26,270 bases of DNA from Chloroflexota bacterium (GTDB lineage: Bacteria > Chloroflexota > Anaerolineae > UBA3071): NCBI GenBank assembly GCA_014383605.1, contig JACNHM010000184.1:1-26270 (forward strand), read 5' to 3'. The notes beneath the pieces are model-generated. The model saw only the letters and a program-made list of their open reading frames with translations. It made no database searches and was not told where the DNA came from. This document shows, piece after piece, positions 14,351 through 21,322 of this stretch; the first letter of the stretch is position 1; each line of letters opens with the position of its first letter. Made by a program: the position numbers and the translations under genes.

Positions 14351-14747
14351 CAACATATTCATCCTCGGCACTACCGATGCCGATGCGGACGCAGCAGCTT
14401 TGATGGACATGTTGCCGCAGTTGAGTGTAGTTGTCCCTCGCTTGATTGTCGTCGAGACGGTACGCAATCTGGCTCCCATTGGGATGGATAAACAATTCTT
14501 CGCCACCATCGGCGAGGCAACCCGTTTTCACATTGTTGATGCCCCCACCCCGCCCGATCTCATCGAGAAATACACTGCCCTGGGCTTGCCTGCCAAGGCG
14601 GATGCCTTGATCGGCGCTTTCACCGAGTGGATGGGAGTGCAGTACCTGATCTCTGACAACCGCCACTTTCTCAGCCTGACCACGGAGGCATTCGAAGTGC
14701 TGCGGCCAGGCGAGTTCCTGTACCGCTGGCACACGGGAACGCTGTGA
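14331..14747 (+). CDS. PIN-domain ribonuclease toxin (VapC-like)
   Basis: A 138-residue PIN-domain protein. The acidic metal-binding residues are visible: Asp6 in CIDSNIF, Glu42 in VVETVRNL, Asp91 in AKADALI and Asp109 in LISDNRHF. PIN toxins cleave RNA with Mg2+ and are held inactive by the partner antitoxin. The ATG at 14331 follows GAGGAAT and overlaps the antitoxin frame by 20 bases, which points to coupled translation. A strong hairpin terminator begins 2 bases after the stop, so the pair is a self-contained unit. Base composition is less GC-rich than the flanking genes, which fits acquisition by transfer. Confidence 0.88.
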   Translation: MLICIDSNIFILGTTDADADAAALMDMLPQLSVVVPRLIVVETVRNLAPIGMDKQFFATIGEATRFHIVDAPTPPDLIEKYTALGLPAKADALIGAFTEWMGVQYLISDNRHFLSLTTEAFEVLRPGEFLYRWHTGTL

Positions 14748-14748
14748 T

Positions 14749-14775
14749 GGCCGCCACGATTCGTGGGGGCCTTTT
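14749..14775 (+). terminator. Rho-independent terminator after the toxin gene
   Basis: GGCC (14749-14752) and CCACG (14754-14758) pair with CGTGG (14762-14766) and GGCC (14768-14771) around one G-G mismatch and an ATT loop, followed by TTTT (14772-14775). Confidence 0.75.
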
Positions 14776-14802
14776 CATGCTCTTGGGAATTTTGATCATC
14801 AC

Positions 14803-15591
14803 ATGGGAACTGTAGCTCAAATCCTCGTCACCAACGACGACGGTGTGCAAGCGCCTGGGCTCCTGGCGCTCAAGCAGGCGCTGGAGACGATAGGTGAGGT
14901 CACCGTCATCGCCCCGGAGCGGGGCTGGTCGGCCGCCGGCCACACCAAGACGATGCACAAGCCGCTGCGCGTCTGGCCAGTATCCCTGGCTGACGACAGC
15001 CTGGCTTACGCCACCAGCGGCACGCCATCCGATTGCGTCGGCCTGGCCGTGCTGGAAGCCATCCCCGTGCAGCCTGACTTGGTGGTCTCCGGCATCAACC
15101 GCGGCGCCAACCTGGGCTACGACATCACCTATTCGGGAACGGTGGCGGCGGCGATGGAGGCCGTGGTGGCGGGGCTGCCGGCGCTGGCCGTCTCGCTCGA
15201 TACCTACGCGGAGGATGCCGACTACCGGCTGGCGGCGCAGGTGGCGGCGCGGCTGGCCGCGCAGGTGCTGCAACGGGGCTTGCCGCCCAACACACTGCTG
15301 AACCTCAACGTGCCCAATCTGCCGCCGGGCGAGATAAAGGGTGTGTGCATCACGCGGCTGGGACGGCGGGTCTACCGGGATGTGCTCATTGTTCGGGACG
15401 ATCCCCGCGGCCAGCCCTACTACTGGATCGGCGGCGACCCGCCCGACGGCGTGCCGGAAGACGGCACCGACGTCGGGGCGCTGGCCCAGGGCTACGTCTC
15501 CGTGACGCCGCTGACCATGGACATGACGGCGTATTCGCTGCTGGGTGAACTACAGGAGTGGGGGATTGATGGACTTCTGGGAGGTGATTGA
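14803..15591 (+). CDS. surE: 5'/3'-nucleotidase SurE
   Basis: A 262-residue survival protein SurE that dephosphorylates nucleoside 5'- and 3'-monophosphates (and short polyphosphate in some species). The metal site is visible as NDDG (Asp12, Asp13), GWSAAGH (Ser43) and SGINRGAN (Asn99). The substrate region ATSGTPSDCV and the C-terminal VTPLTMDMTAY block are also present. Length matches the family. The ATG at 14803 lacks a strong ribosome binding site, but the conserved ILVTNDDG start fixes the N-terminus to within a few residues. The 3' end overlaps the nitroreductase gene by 23 bases. Confidence 0.95.
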   Translation: MGTVAQILVTNDDGVQAPGLLALKQALETIGEVTVIAPERGWSAAGHTKTMHKPLRVWPVSLADDSLAYATSGTPSDCVGLAVLEAIPVQPDLVVSGINRGANLGYDITYSGTVAAAMEAVVAGLPALAVSLDTYAEDADYRLAAQVAARLAAQVLQRGLPPNTLLNLNVPNLPPGEIKGVCITRLGRRVYRDVLIVRDDPRGQPYYWIGGDPPDGVPEDGTDVGALAQGYVSVTPLTMDMTAYSLLGELQEWGIDGLLGGD

Positions 15592-16093
15592 GGCGCGCCG
15601 CAGCGTGCGGTGGTTTGACACACAGCAGGACGTGCCACAGCAGTTGGTGAAGCAGATGCTGCGAGCGGCCATCCGCGCCCCCTCCGCCGGTAACCGCCAG
15701 CCCTGGCACTTCGTCGTCGTGCGGCGGCCGGAGGTCAAGGAAGAGCTGGCCATAGCGGCCTGGGGGCAGTCCTTCGTGGCTCAGGCGCCGCTGGTCATCG
15801 TCGTCTGCGCCGAGCCGGAACGCTCCGCCAGCCGCTACGGGCGGCGCGGGGTCGAGTTGTACTGCCTGCAGGACACGGCGGCGGCCCCCGAGCACCTCCT
15901 GCTGGCGGCCACGGCGTTGGGACTGGGCAGTTGCTGGGTGGGTGCTTTCGACGAAGGGGAAGCGGCGCGGGCGCTGAACCTACCCGCCGGTCTGCGGCCC
16001 GTGGCGCTCATCCCCGTCGGCTATCCGGCGCAGGAAGCGGGCGGCCGCACCTCCCGCCGTCCGATACAGGAGGTTGTGGAAGCCATCACTTGA
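15569..16093 (+). CDS. Nitroreductase family protein
   Basis: A 174-residue FMN-dependent nitroreductase-fold protein starting MDFWEVIEARRSVRWF. It has the FMN-phosphate motif EARRSVR (8-14), the block APSAGNRQPWHFVVV (about 46-60), and LGLGSCWVGAF with a later IPVGYP near the C-terminus. Such proteins reduce nitro groups, quinones or flavins with NAD(P)H; the physiological substrate is unknown. The ATG at 15569 follows AGGAG by about 11 bases and overlaps surE, which suggests translational coupling. A paralogue in opposite orientation is at 19757-20311. Confidence 0.9.
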   Translation: MDFWEVIEARRSVRWFDTQQDVPQQLVKQMLRAAIRAPSAGNRQPWHFVVVRRPEVKEELAIAAWGQSFVAQAPLVIVVCAEPERSASRYGRRGVELYCLQDTAAAPEHLLLAATALGLGSCWVGAFDEGEAARALNLPAGLRPVALIPVGYPAQEAGGRTSRRPIQEVVEAIT

Positions 16094-16106
16094 AGTTGCT
16101 AGTGAA

Positions 16107-16176
16107 CACGTTTAGCAGAGCGAAAACGTGGTGCGTGTTGCGTACGTTTTCACGCACCACGCAACACGCAACACGA
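16107..16176. repeat. CGTGTTGCGT-type hairpin repeat between nitroreductase and ilvE
   Basis: Perfect 10-base arms GTGGTGCGTG (16128-16137) and CACGCACCAC (16151-16160). An alternative pairing is GAAAACG (16122-16128) with CGTTTTC (16145-16151). The 18-mer at 16151-16168 is identical to 24700-24717. Confidence 0.7.
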
Positions 16177-16227
16177 CTATTGCCAAGGGCCAACGAGGGC
16201 CAGACCGTCTCGTAACAAGGAGTTACG

Positions 16228-17145
16228 ATGCCTGAGTATGCCTTCTTCGAAGGCAACATTGTACCCATCGAGCAAGCCAAGGTCAGCATCATGACTCACG
16301 CCCTCAACTACGGCACCGGCTGCTTCGAGGGGCTGCGCGCTTACTGGAACGACACCGAAGAGCAGCTCTATGTCTTCCGGATGAACGAGCACTACGAGCG
16401 GATGCACCGCTCGGCTCGCATCCTGCACATCCAGATCCCCTACGGCGTGGAGGTGTTGGGCGAGACCACGGTGGAGCTGTTGCGCAAGGAAGGGTACCGC
16501 CAGGATGCCTACATCCGCCCCCTGGCTTATAAGGCCGACGAGGGCATTGGCGTGCGGCTGCACGGTCTGAGCGATGGCCTGGCCATCTTCGCCGTCCCTT
16601 TCGGATGCTACATCGAGAACGAAGAGGGGGCCAGGGTGTGCATCTCGTCCTGGCGCCGCATTGACGACAACGCGGCCCCTGCCCGGGCCAAGATCACTGG
16701 CGCCTACATCAACTCGGCGCTGGCCAAGACGGAAGCGGTGCTGAGTGGCTTCGATGAGGCGCTCGTGCTCACGCAGACCGGCCACATCTCCGAAGGCAGC
16801 GCCGAGAACTTCTTCATGGTGCGGGATGGCCAACTCATCACTCCGCCAGTGACCTCCAACATCCTGGAAGGGATCACCCGGGCCACGATCATTGAACTGG
16901 CTCGCCAGGAACTGGGGATGGAGACAGTGGAGCGCAGCATTGACCGCAGTGAGGTCTACATCGCCGAGGAGGCGTTGCTCTGTGGCACGGGCTGCCAGAT
17001 TGTGGCCGTCGTCGAGGTGGAGCATCGCCCCGTGGGCTGCGGCTGTATTGGCCCGGTGGTGAAGCAGTTGCGGGATCTCTACTTCCCCATCGTACGAGGC
17101 GAGGTGCCGAAGTATCGTCACTGGTGTACGCCGGTGTACCGGTAG
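16228..17145 (+). CDS. ilvE: Branched-chain amino acid aminotransferase
   Basis: A 305-residue fold-type IV PLP transaminase that moves amino groups between glutamate and the 2-oxo acids of leucine, isoleucine and valine. Visible features are MTHALNYGTGCFEGLRAY (22-39), the PLP lysine in ARAKITGAYINSALAK (Lys155), and HISEGSAENFF (about 186-196). The SNILEGITR block (phosphate-binding region) and EEALLCGTG also match. The length is standard. The ATG at 16228 has AAGGAG 9 bases upstream. The stop codon TAG lies in the first GGTAGATTGG unit of a repeat. It shares orientation with the flanking genes, but a 134-base repeat-containing gap separates it from the nitroreductase. Confidence 0.96.
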   Translation: MPEYAFFEGNIVPIEQAKVSIMTHALNYGTGCFEGLRAYWNDTEEQLYVFRMNEHYERMHRSARILHIQIPYGVEVLGETTVELLRKEGYRQDAYIRPLAYKADEGIGVRLHGLSDGLAIFAVPFGCYIENEEGARVCISSWRRIDDNAAPARAKITGAYINSALAKTEAVLSGFDEALVLTQTGHISEGSAENFFMVRDGQLITPPVTSNILEGITRATIIELARQELGMETVERSIDRSEVYIAEEALLCGTGCQIVAVVEVEHRPVGCGCIGPVVKQLRDLYFPIVRGEVPKYRHWCTPVYR

Positions 17146-17177
17146 ATTGGTAGATGGGGAAATTGGTAGATTGGTGA
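17141..17177. repeat. GATTGGTA-type repeat between ilvE and the membrane-protein gene
   Basis: GGTAGATTGGTAGATGGGG is followed by AAATTGGTAGATTGGTGAG. It contains the ilvE stop (17143-17145) and the likely GTG start of the next gene (17174). It is the same word family as the inserts at 4583-4675 and 7179-7280. Confidence 0.75.
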
Positions 17178-18058
17178 GTTTTAAGCCTTTACGGTCCAGG
17201 CAGGGATGGTATGGGTTGCTGGGCTGCCTGGTGGTGCTGGCGGTTGACGGGCTGCTGTGGTACAGCCTGCGGGGCCGGCCCATCAGCGGGCTGTCTTTCG
17301 TGCTGGCCCTGCTGATCTTGCTCAGCCTGCCGCTGCTTGGCTACCTGGCCTACCGCACCTGGGGCTGCTTCAGCCTGGAATACCGGGTGAACCGCGACGG
17401 CGTGACCATCGTCTGGGGGCCGCTGCGCCAACCGCTGCCCATGGCCCAGATCGAACGTATCGTGCGCGGCGGAGCGCCGTCGGCGCGGCACCGGTGGCCC
17501 TGGCCTGGCCCCTACGCTGCGGCGCGCAGCGAAAGCCCGCTGGGTCCACGGCTCTCCTACGCCACGCGGCCGGCGGCGGAGCAACTGCTGCTCGTCACCC
17601 CAGAGATGGTGTACGGCATCTCCCCGGCCGAGCCGGAGAGCTTTCTGGAAGCCCTGCAAGAGCGGCATCTGCTGGGGCCGGCGCGCACCCTGCCCACGGA
17701 GCCGGTGTGGCCTCGCCTGTGGCAGTGGCGCTTCTGGCAAGACCGCGTAGGGCAGGGGCTGCTGCTGGCGGGCCTGCTGCTCAGCCTGGCCCTCTTCGGC
17801 TTCCTGGCCTTCCGCTTTCCGGCGCTGCCTGAACAGGTGGTGCTGCACTTCAACGCCGCTGGCCAGCCGGACCGCGTCGGGGCACGCCAGAGACTTTTCC
17901 TGCTGCCGCTCATCGGGCTGCTGGCCTGGGGGATCAACGGTGTCTGGGGCGGAGTGATCTACCGCCGCCAGCGGCTGGCGGCCTATCTGCTGTGGGGCGG
18001 GGCAGTGGCCGTGCAGATCATCGCCGGGCTGGCGCTGTGGAGCCTGATGGGCCGATGA
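17174..18058 (+). CDS. Membrane protein with bacterial PH-like domain and DUF1648-like C-terminus
   Basis: About 294 residues. Two N-terminal membrane segments (GLLGCLVVLAVDGLLWY and LSFVLALLILLSLPLLGYLA) come first. A soluble part follows, resembling a bacterial PH domain (YRVNRDGVTIVWGPLRQPLP, then RPAAEQLLLVTPEMVYGI). The C-terminal half has three more hydrophobic segments and LPEQVVLHFNAAGQPDRVG, the typical DUF1648 block. Its function is unknown. The start is uncertain: GTG at 17174 or TTG at 17147 or 17171, all inside a repeat. The stop overlaps the next gene as ATGA, so the two are probably coupled. Confidence 0.8.
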   Translation: MSFKPLRSRQGWYGLLGCLVVLAVDGLLWYSLRGRPISGLSFVLALLILLSLPLLGYLAYRTWGCFSLEYRVNRDGVTIVWGPLRQPLPMAQIERIVRGGAPSARHRWPWPGPYAAARSESPLGPRLSYATRPAAEQLLLVTPEMVYGISPAEPESFLEALQERHLLGPARTLPTEPVWPRLWQWRFWQDRVGQGLLLAGLLLSLALFGFLAFRFPALPEQVVLHFNAAGQPDRVGARQRLFLLPLIGLLAWGINGVWGGVIYRRQRLAAYLLWGGAVAVQIIAGLALWSLMGR

Positions 18059-18906
18059 ACGTTGGCCAATTGCTGCTCGGCCTCGCCCTGAGCGCGGTCA
18101 TCGGTGGGCTGGGCACTTGGCGCCGGGCACTTTCCGCCAGCGGCGTGCTGGGTGCCGTGATCACCGGCACGCTGATCTTCGGCCTGGGCGGCATGGTCTG
18201 GGGGCTGGTGCTTATCGCCTTTTTCGTCAGCGCCAGCGCGCTCTCGCACTACCGCAGCGCTCAGAAAGCGCATCTGGCGGAGAAGTTCGAGAAGGGACAC
18301 CGGCGGGATCTAGGGCAAACGCTGGCCAACGGCGGCTGGGGCGCGCTGCTGGCCCTGGCCGTGGCCTTCGTGGGACGGGAGAGCGCGTGGTACCCGTGCC
18401 TGGCGCTGGGTTACTTCGGGGCCATGGCCGCGGTGAACAGTGACACCTGGGCCACGGAGTGGGGCGTGCTCTCGCCGGAGACGCCGCGGCTGATCACCAC
18501 CGGCCAGCCGGTGGACGTGGGCACGTCGGGGGCGATCACGCGGCGCGGCACGCTGGCGGCGCTGGCCGGCAGCGGCTTCATCGCCATTTGCACCTTCGTG
18601 TTCATCCAGGCCGCCTCGCTGGTCACCACTGGCCGCTGGCTGCTGTCCGACTGGTTCGTGCTGCCGGTGGTGACCGCGGCCGGGCTGGGAGGGGCCATGC
18701 TCGACAGTTTGCTGGGAGCCACCGTGCAACGCATCTCCTTCTGCCAGCGGTGCCAGAAGGAGACGGAGCGGCGCCAGCACCGCTGCGGGGAGGTCACCGT
18801 GCCACGGCGCGGCTGGCCCTGGCTCAACAACGACGGCGTGAACTTCATCAGTTCCATCGCCGCCAGCCTGGTCGCCGCCCTACTAGCCCTACCATTTCTC
18901 GCCTGA
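18055..18906 (+). CDS. DUF92 family membrane protein
   Basis: A 283-residue polytopic membrane protein with the DUF92 pattern. The N-terminal helices (LLLGLALSAVIGGLGTWRRA, then ASGVLGAVITGTLIFGLGG) are followed by the conserved loop AVNSDTWATEWGVLS (about 126-140) and VGTSGAITRRGTLAALAGS. The plant DUF92 member VTE6 is a phytyl-phosphate kinase; whether bacterial members phosphorylate prenyl phosphates is not established. Near the C-terminus CQRC and a later HRCG suggest a small metal-binding loop. The ATG at 18055 overlaps the upstream stop (ATGA). Confidence 0.88.
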   Translation: MNVGQLLLGLALSAVIGGLGTWRRALSASGVLGAVITGTLIFGLGGMVWGLVLIAFFVSASALSHYRSAQKAHLAEKFEKGHRRDLGQTLANGGWGALLALAVAFVGRESAWYPCLALGYFGAMAAVNSDTWATEWGVLSPETPRLITTGQPVDVGTSGAITRRGTLAALAGSGFIAICTFVFIQAASLVTTGRWLLSDWFVLPVVTAAGLGGAMLDSLLGATVQRISFCQRCQKETERRQHRCGEVTVPRRGWPWLNNDGVNFISSIAASLVAALLALPFLA

Positions 18907-18913
18907 CCTCACA

Positions 18914-18938
18914 GCCAATACCCAATATCCAATACCAG
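18914..18938. repeat. CCAATATCC-type short repeat downstream of DUF92
   Basis: GCCAATACCCAATATCC followed by AATACC starts 8 bases after the DUF92 stop. The 12-mer CCAATATCCAAT matches 5377-5388. It fills most of the gap to the glycosyltransferase gene. Confidence 0.5.
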
Positions 18939-18951
18939 ATCAGCAAGGACC

Positions 18952-19719
18952 ATGATTTCAGACACACCTACAATCACCCAATCGACAGATCGGCCATTCC
19001 TAACCATCGTCATCCCCGCCTACAACGAGGAGCGGCGGCTGCCCAGCATGCTGGAGAAAGTCACCTCCTACCTCGATCAGCAGCCCTACGCGGCCGAGGT
19101 GTTGGTGGTGGAAAACGGCAGCACGGATCGCACTACGGAGATCGCCGAGGCGTACGCTGCTCGCTTCCCCTGCATCCGGGTGCTGCACAGCCCCAAGGGG
19201 AAGGGGGCGGCGGTCAAAATGGGGATGCTGGCGGGGCAGGGGGAGTACCTCTACGTCTGCGACACAGACCTGGCGGTGCCCATTGAGGAGGTGGTCAAGT
19301 TCCTGCCGCCACAGCTCAGCGACTTCGACGTGGCCATCGCCTCGCGGGAAGCGGAAGGGGCCAGGCGCTATGGCGAGCCTTTCTATCGCCACCTGATGGG
19401 GCGGGTCTACAACCTGGTCGCCCAGTTGATCGCCGTGCCGGGCATCAAGGACACGCAGTGCGGCTTCAAGTGTTTCACGCGCCCGGCGGCGCGGGCCATT
19501 TTCAGCGCGCAGGTGATGGGCGGTTGGGGCTTCGACGTGGAACTGCTGTTCATCGCCCGGCGCTGGGGCTACCGCATCGTGGAGGTGCCGGTCAACTGGT
19601 ACTACGGCAAGGGGAGCCGCATCAATCCGCTGAAGGATTCCCTGCGCATGCTGGGCGAGCTGTGGCAGGTGCGGCGCAACGGCTGGCGGGGGCTCTACGA
19701 TGTAAAACGCAAAACGTAA
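18952..19719 (+). CDS. Glycosyltransferase family 2, dolichyl-phosphate glucosyltransferase-like
   Basis: A 255-residue GT-A fold enzyme. Motifs: TIVIPAYNEERRLPSML (18-34), VVENGSTDRTTEIA (52-65), the KGKGAAVKMGML block (82-93) typical of the ALG5/dolichyl-phosphate glucosyltransferase group, the metal-binding DTD (104-106), and WGFDVELLFIARRWGYRIVE. It lacks membrane helices. It probably transfers a sugar from a nucleotide sugar to a polyprenyl phosphate, which would fit the neighbouring DUF92 protein if that acts on prenyl phosphates (inference). The stop codon TAA (19717-19719) lies within the first arm of an AAAACGTA-type hairpin, so the last residues (VKRKT) are encoded by repeat DNA. 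Confidence 0.92.
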   Translation: MISDTPTITQSTDRPFLTIVIPAYNEERRLPSMLEKVTSYLDQQPYAAEVLVVENGSTDRTTEIAEAYAARFPCIRVLHSPKGKGAAVKMGMLAGQGEYLYVCDTDLAVPIEEVVKFLPPQLSDFDVAIASREAEGARRYGEPFYRHLMGRVYNLVAQLIAVPGIKDTQCGFKCFTRPAARAIFSAQVMGGWGFDVELLFIARRWGYRIVEVPVNWYYGKGSRINPLKDSLRMLGELWQVRRNGWRGLYDVKRKT

Positions 19720-19755
19720 AACGTGCCCCCATTACGCATTACGTTTTACGTTTTA
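19705..19755. terminator. AAAACGTA-type hairpin, likely bidirectional terminator
   Basis: Perfect 14-base arms AAAACGTAAAACGT (19711-19724) and ACGTTTTACGTTTT (19741-19754) flank a 16-base loop. They are followed by AT-rich bases on the plus side. The element lies between two convergent genes and contains the glycosyltransferase stop. It belongs with the short-word repeats of this window. Confidence 0.65.
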
Positions 19756-19756
19756 T

Positions 19757-20311
19757 TCACCACTTCTCGTAGCGGACGATCTCCTCCAGCGACTTGCGTC
19801 GCAGTTGCCGCTTCCCCACGACCGCCAGCCTGTCGTACAGCCCCTTTTCATCGGCCGGATACCCCAACGGCGTCATGGCCACCACGCGGATGTGTGCAGG
19901 GATGTCCAGTGCCTGTCGCACTTTGTCCTCGTTGAAGCCGCCGATCCAGCAGGTGCCTAACCCTTCGGCCGTGGCCGCCAGGACGAGATGCTCCAGGGCG
20001 ATGGCCACGTCTACCAGATAGTAGGACTGATCGCCCTTGTCCCCGCTGACGCGGGGCTCAGCACAGGCGACGATGACCACGGGCGTGTCTTTCAGCCACA
20101 AGTTCGCGGCGCCTCCAAGCGAGCCAGCTCTCATCAACTGCTGGATCGTCTCTCGATTGCGCACGACGATGAAGCGCCACGGCTGGCCGTTGCGCCAGGA
20201 GGGGGCCAGGCGGGCCGCTTCCAGGCAGCGGGTGATGGCTTCCTCCGGCACCGGATCGTTCTTGTATTTGCGCACGCTGCGGCGACGCTGGATGGTCTCG
20301 TAGAAGTCCAC
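19757..20311 (-). CDS. Nitroreductase family protein
   Basis: A 184-residue nitroreductase-fold protein starting at GTG 20311 (MDFYETIQRRRSVRKY). GAGGAAC lies upstream. The FMN motif RRRSVRKYK (9-17), LAPSWRNGQPWRFIVV (35-50) and GLGTCWIGGF with MTPLGYP match the family. It resembles the enzyme at 15569-16093 (same MDF..I..RRSVR start and APS..N.QPW block), so the two are paralogues. It lies 112 bases downstream of def on the same strand, separated by repeats. Substrate unknown. Confidence 0.9.
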   Translation of the reverse strand: MDFYETIQRRRSVRKYKNDPVPEEAITRCLEAARLAPSWRNGQPWRFIVVRNRETIQQLMRAGSLGGAANLWLKDTPVVIVACAEPRVSGDKGDQSYYLVDVAIALEHLVLAATAEGLGTCWIGGFNEDKVRQALDIPAHIRVVAMTPLGYPADEKGLYDRLAVVGKRQLRRKSLEEIVRYEKW

Positions 20312-20329
20312 GAAAGTTCCTCACAAGGA

Positions 20330-20419
20330 AACAAGTAAACAAGTACACAAGTAGACAAGGGGGGTCCTGGGTTCAGCGCCGAACTCCGTGCTCCGAACTC
20401 CGAACCCTGAATCCCGAAC
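20330..20419. repeat. AACAAGTA and CCGAACTC repeats between def and nitroreductase
   Basis: Bases 20330-20360 contain AACAAGTAAACAAGT and ACAAGTAGACAAGG and match 24659-24689 at 29 of 31 positions. From about 20373 a second word follows: CCGAACTCCGTGCTCCGAAC, CCGAACCCTGAATCCCGAAC. On the minus strand this second array starts 5 bases after the def stop. Confidence 0.7.
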
Positions 20420-20423
20420 TTGC

Positions 20424-20969
20424 TCATATCAGCGCTGCAACGGCTTCCTGTTGTTCCCCCGTCTCTGCTTCCTCTGGCCGCACGATGCGGCGGATCTTGT
20501 CCGGGCTCTCGATGCGGTCAATGAACAGGATGCCATTCAGATGGTCAATCTCGTGCTGGAAGACGCGCGCCAGCAGGTCACTGGCCTTGATGCGGATTCT
20601 CTTGCCGTGGACATCTTGTCCCGTGACGGTGACCTCCACCGAGCGCCAAACGTCGCCCACCAGGCCGGGAACCGAGAGGCAGCCTTCCTCCATCTCCTCT
20701 TGCTCGCGGCTGGCCCGGACGATCTTGGGATTGGCCACGGCGTAGGTCTTGCCGCTCTGGGGGTCTTCTTCGTCCTGAGGCAGCTCGACGACGATGACCC
20801 GCTGGGGCACGCCGATCTGGTTGGCGGCCAGGCCGATGCCCGGCTCGTCGCGCATCGTTTCCAGCATATCATCTAGCAGTCGCTGCAGCGCAGGGCCGAA
20901 GGCGCTCACCTTCCTGGCCTTTTGCCGCAGGACGAGGTTTTCCATAGTCAACACAGGTCGGATAGCCAT
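20424..20969 (-). CDS. def: Peptide deformylase
   Basis: A 181-residue metallo-enzyme that removes the formyl group from new protein N-termini. All three motifs are present: GIGLAANQIG (44-53), EGCLSVPG (95-102, metal ligand Cys97) and FQHEIDHLNG (137-146, His139 and His143 with Glu140). The ATG at 20969 has GGAG 11 bases upstream. A perfect consensus promoter lies 31-59 bases upstream. The length fits the family, with a short acidic tail. Transcription probably continues into the nitroreductase gene. Confidence 0.97.
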   Translation of the reverse strand: MAIRPVLTMENLVLRQKARKVSAFGPALQRLLDDMLETMRDEPGIGLAANQIGVPQRVIVVELPQDEEDPQSGKTYAVANPKIVRASREQEEMEEGCLSVPGLVGDVWRSVEVTVTGQDVHGKRIRIKASDLLARVFQHEIDHLNGILFIDRIESPDKIRRIVRPEEAETGEQQEAVAALI

Positions 20970-20999
20970 ACTTGTTCACTCCACTGCTTCGGTCGCTGG

Positions 21000-21028
21000 A
21001 TTATAGTCGCAGGTAGCCTCTGTGTCAA
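21000..21028 (-). promoter_or_regulatory. Perfect consensus sigma70 promoter of def
   Basis: On the minus strand -35 TTGACA (21023-21028), 17-base spacer, -10 TATAAT (21000-21005). All 12 consensus bases match with ideal spacing, which suggests strong constitutive expression. Confidence 0.88.
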
Positions 21029-21067
21029 ACAGAAATGGGCACGGGCGCGGCGAAATGGTGCGTCGCA

Positions 21068-21096
21068 TTGACAAAGCCCGACAAGTGTGGTACACT
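21068..21096 (+). promoter_or_regulatory. Promoter of the glycine riboswitch and glycine-cleavage operon
   Basis: -35 TTGACA (21068-21073), 17-base spacer, -10 TACACT (21091-21096). It is divergent from the def promoter and lies about 30 bases upstream of the riboswitch core. Confidence 0.8.
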
Positions 21097-21120
21097 GAGG
21101 CCACAAGCATATCGGGCTGG

Positions 21121-21256
21121 ACGAGCAGCGCGAGAGAGAACCACCCGCGCCACGCAATGGGGGTCGCCGAAGGGGCACGCTGGCAGAGCAGCCGGGCTTT
21201 GCGGCTAATCTCTCAGGCAAAGAGGATCGCGCTGGGACAGCACTCTGGAGAGACTT
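21121..21256 (+). ncRNA. Glycine riboswitch, single aptamer
   Basis: Conserved pieces of the gcvT-type glycine aptamer occur in order: GCGAGAGAG (about 21129-21137), GTCGCCGAAGGGGCA (21162-21176), AATCTCTCAGGCAAAGAGGA (21207-21226) and GGGACAGCACTCTGGAGAG (21234-21252). GAGAGA can pair with TCTCTC to close the main stem. The final CTCTGGAGAG segment resembles the short downstream partial stem seen in singlet riboswitches. A TTTTTT run follows at about 21255-21260. It directly precedes the glyA-gcvT fusion, so glycine should control the operon. Glycine riboswitches are usually ON switches for gcv genes. Whether the T-run is a terminator is not clear. Confidence 0.92.
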
Positions 21257-21322
21257 TTTTCTGCCGGTCCCTTTTCGCATCTGGTAGGGGTGTACTTCCC
21301 ACACCCAGAGAGGCTAACCATC

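Noticed and set aside
21121..21290. A tandem (two-aptamer) glycine riboswitch
   Set aside because: Only one set of core motifs is present; the trailing CTCTGGAGAG is too short to be a second aptamer.
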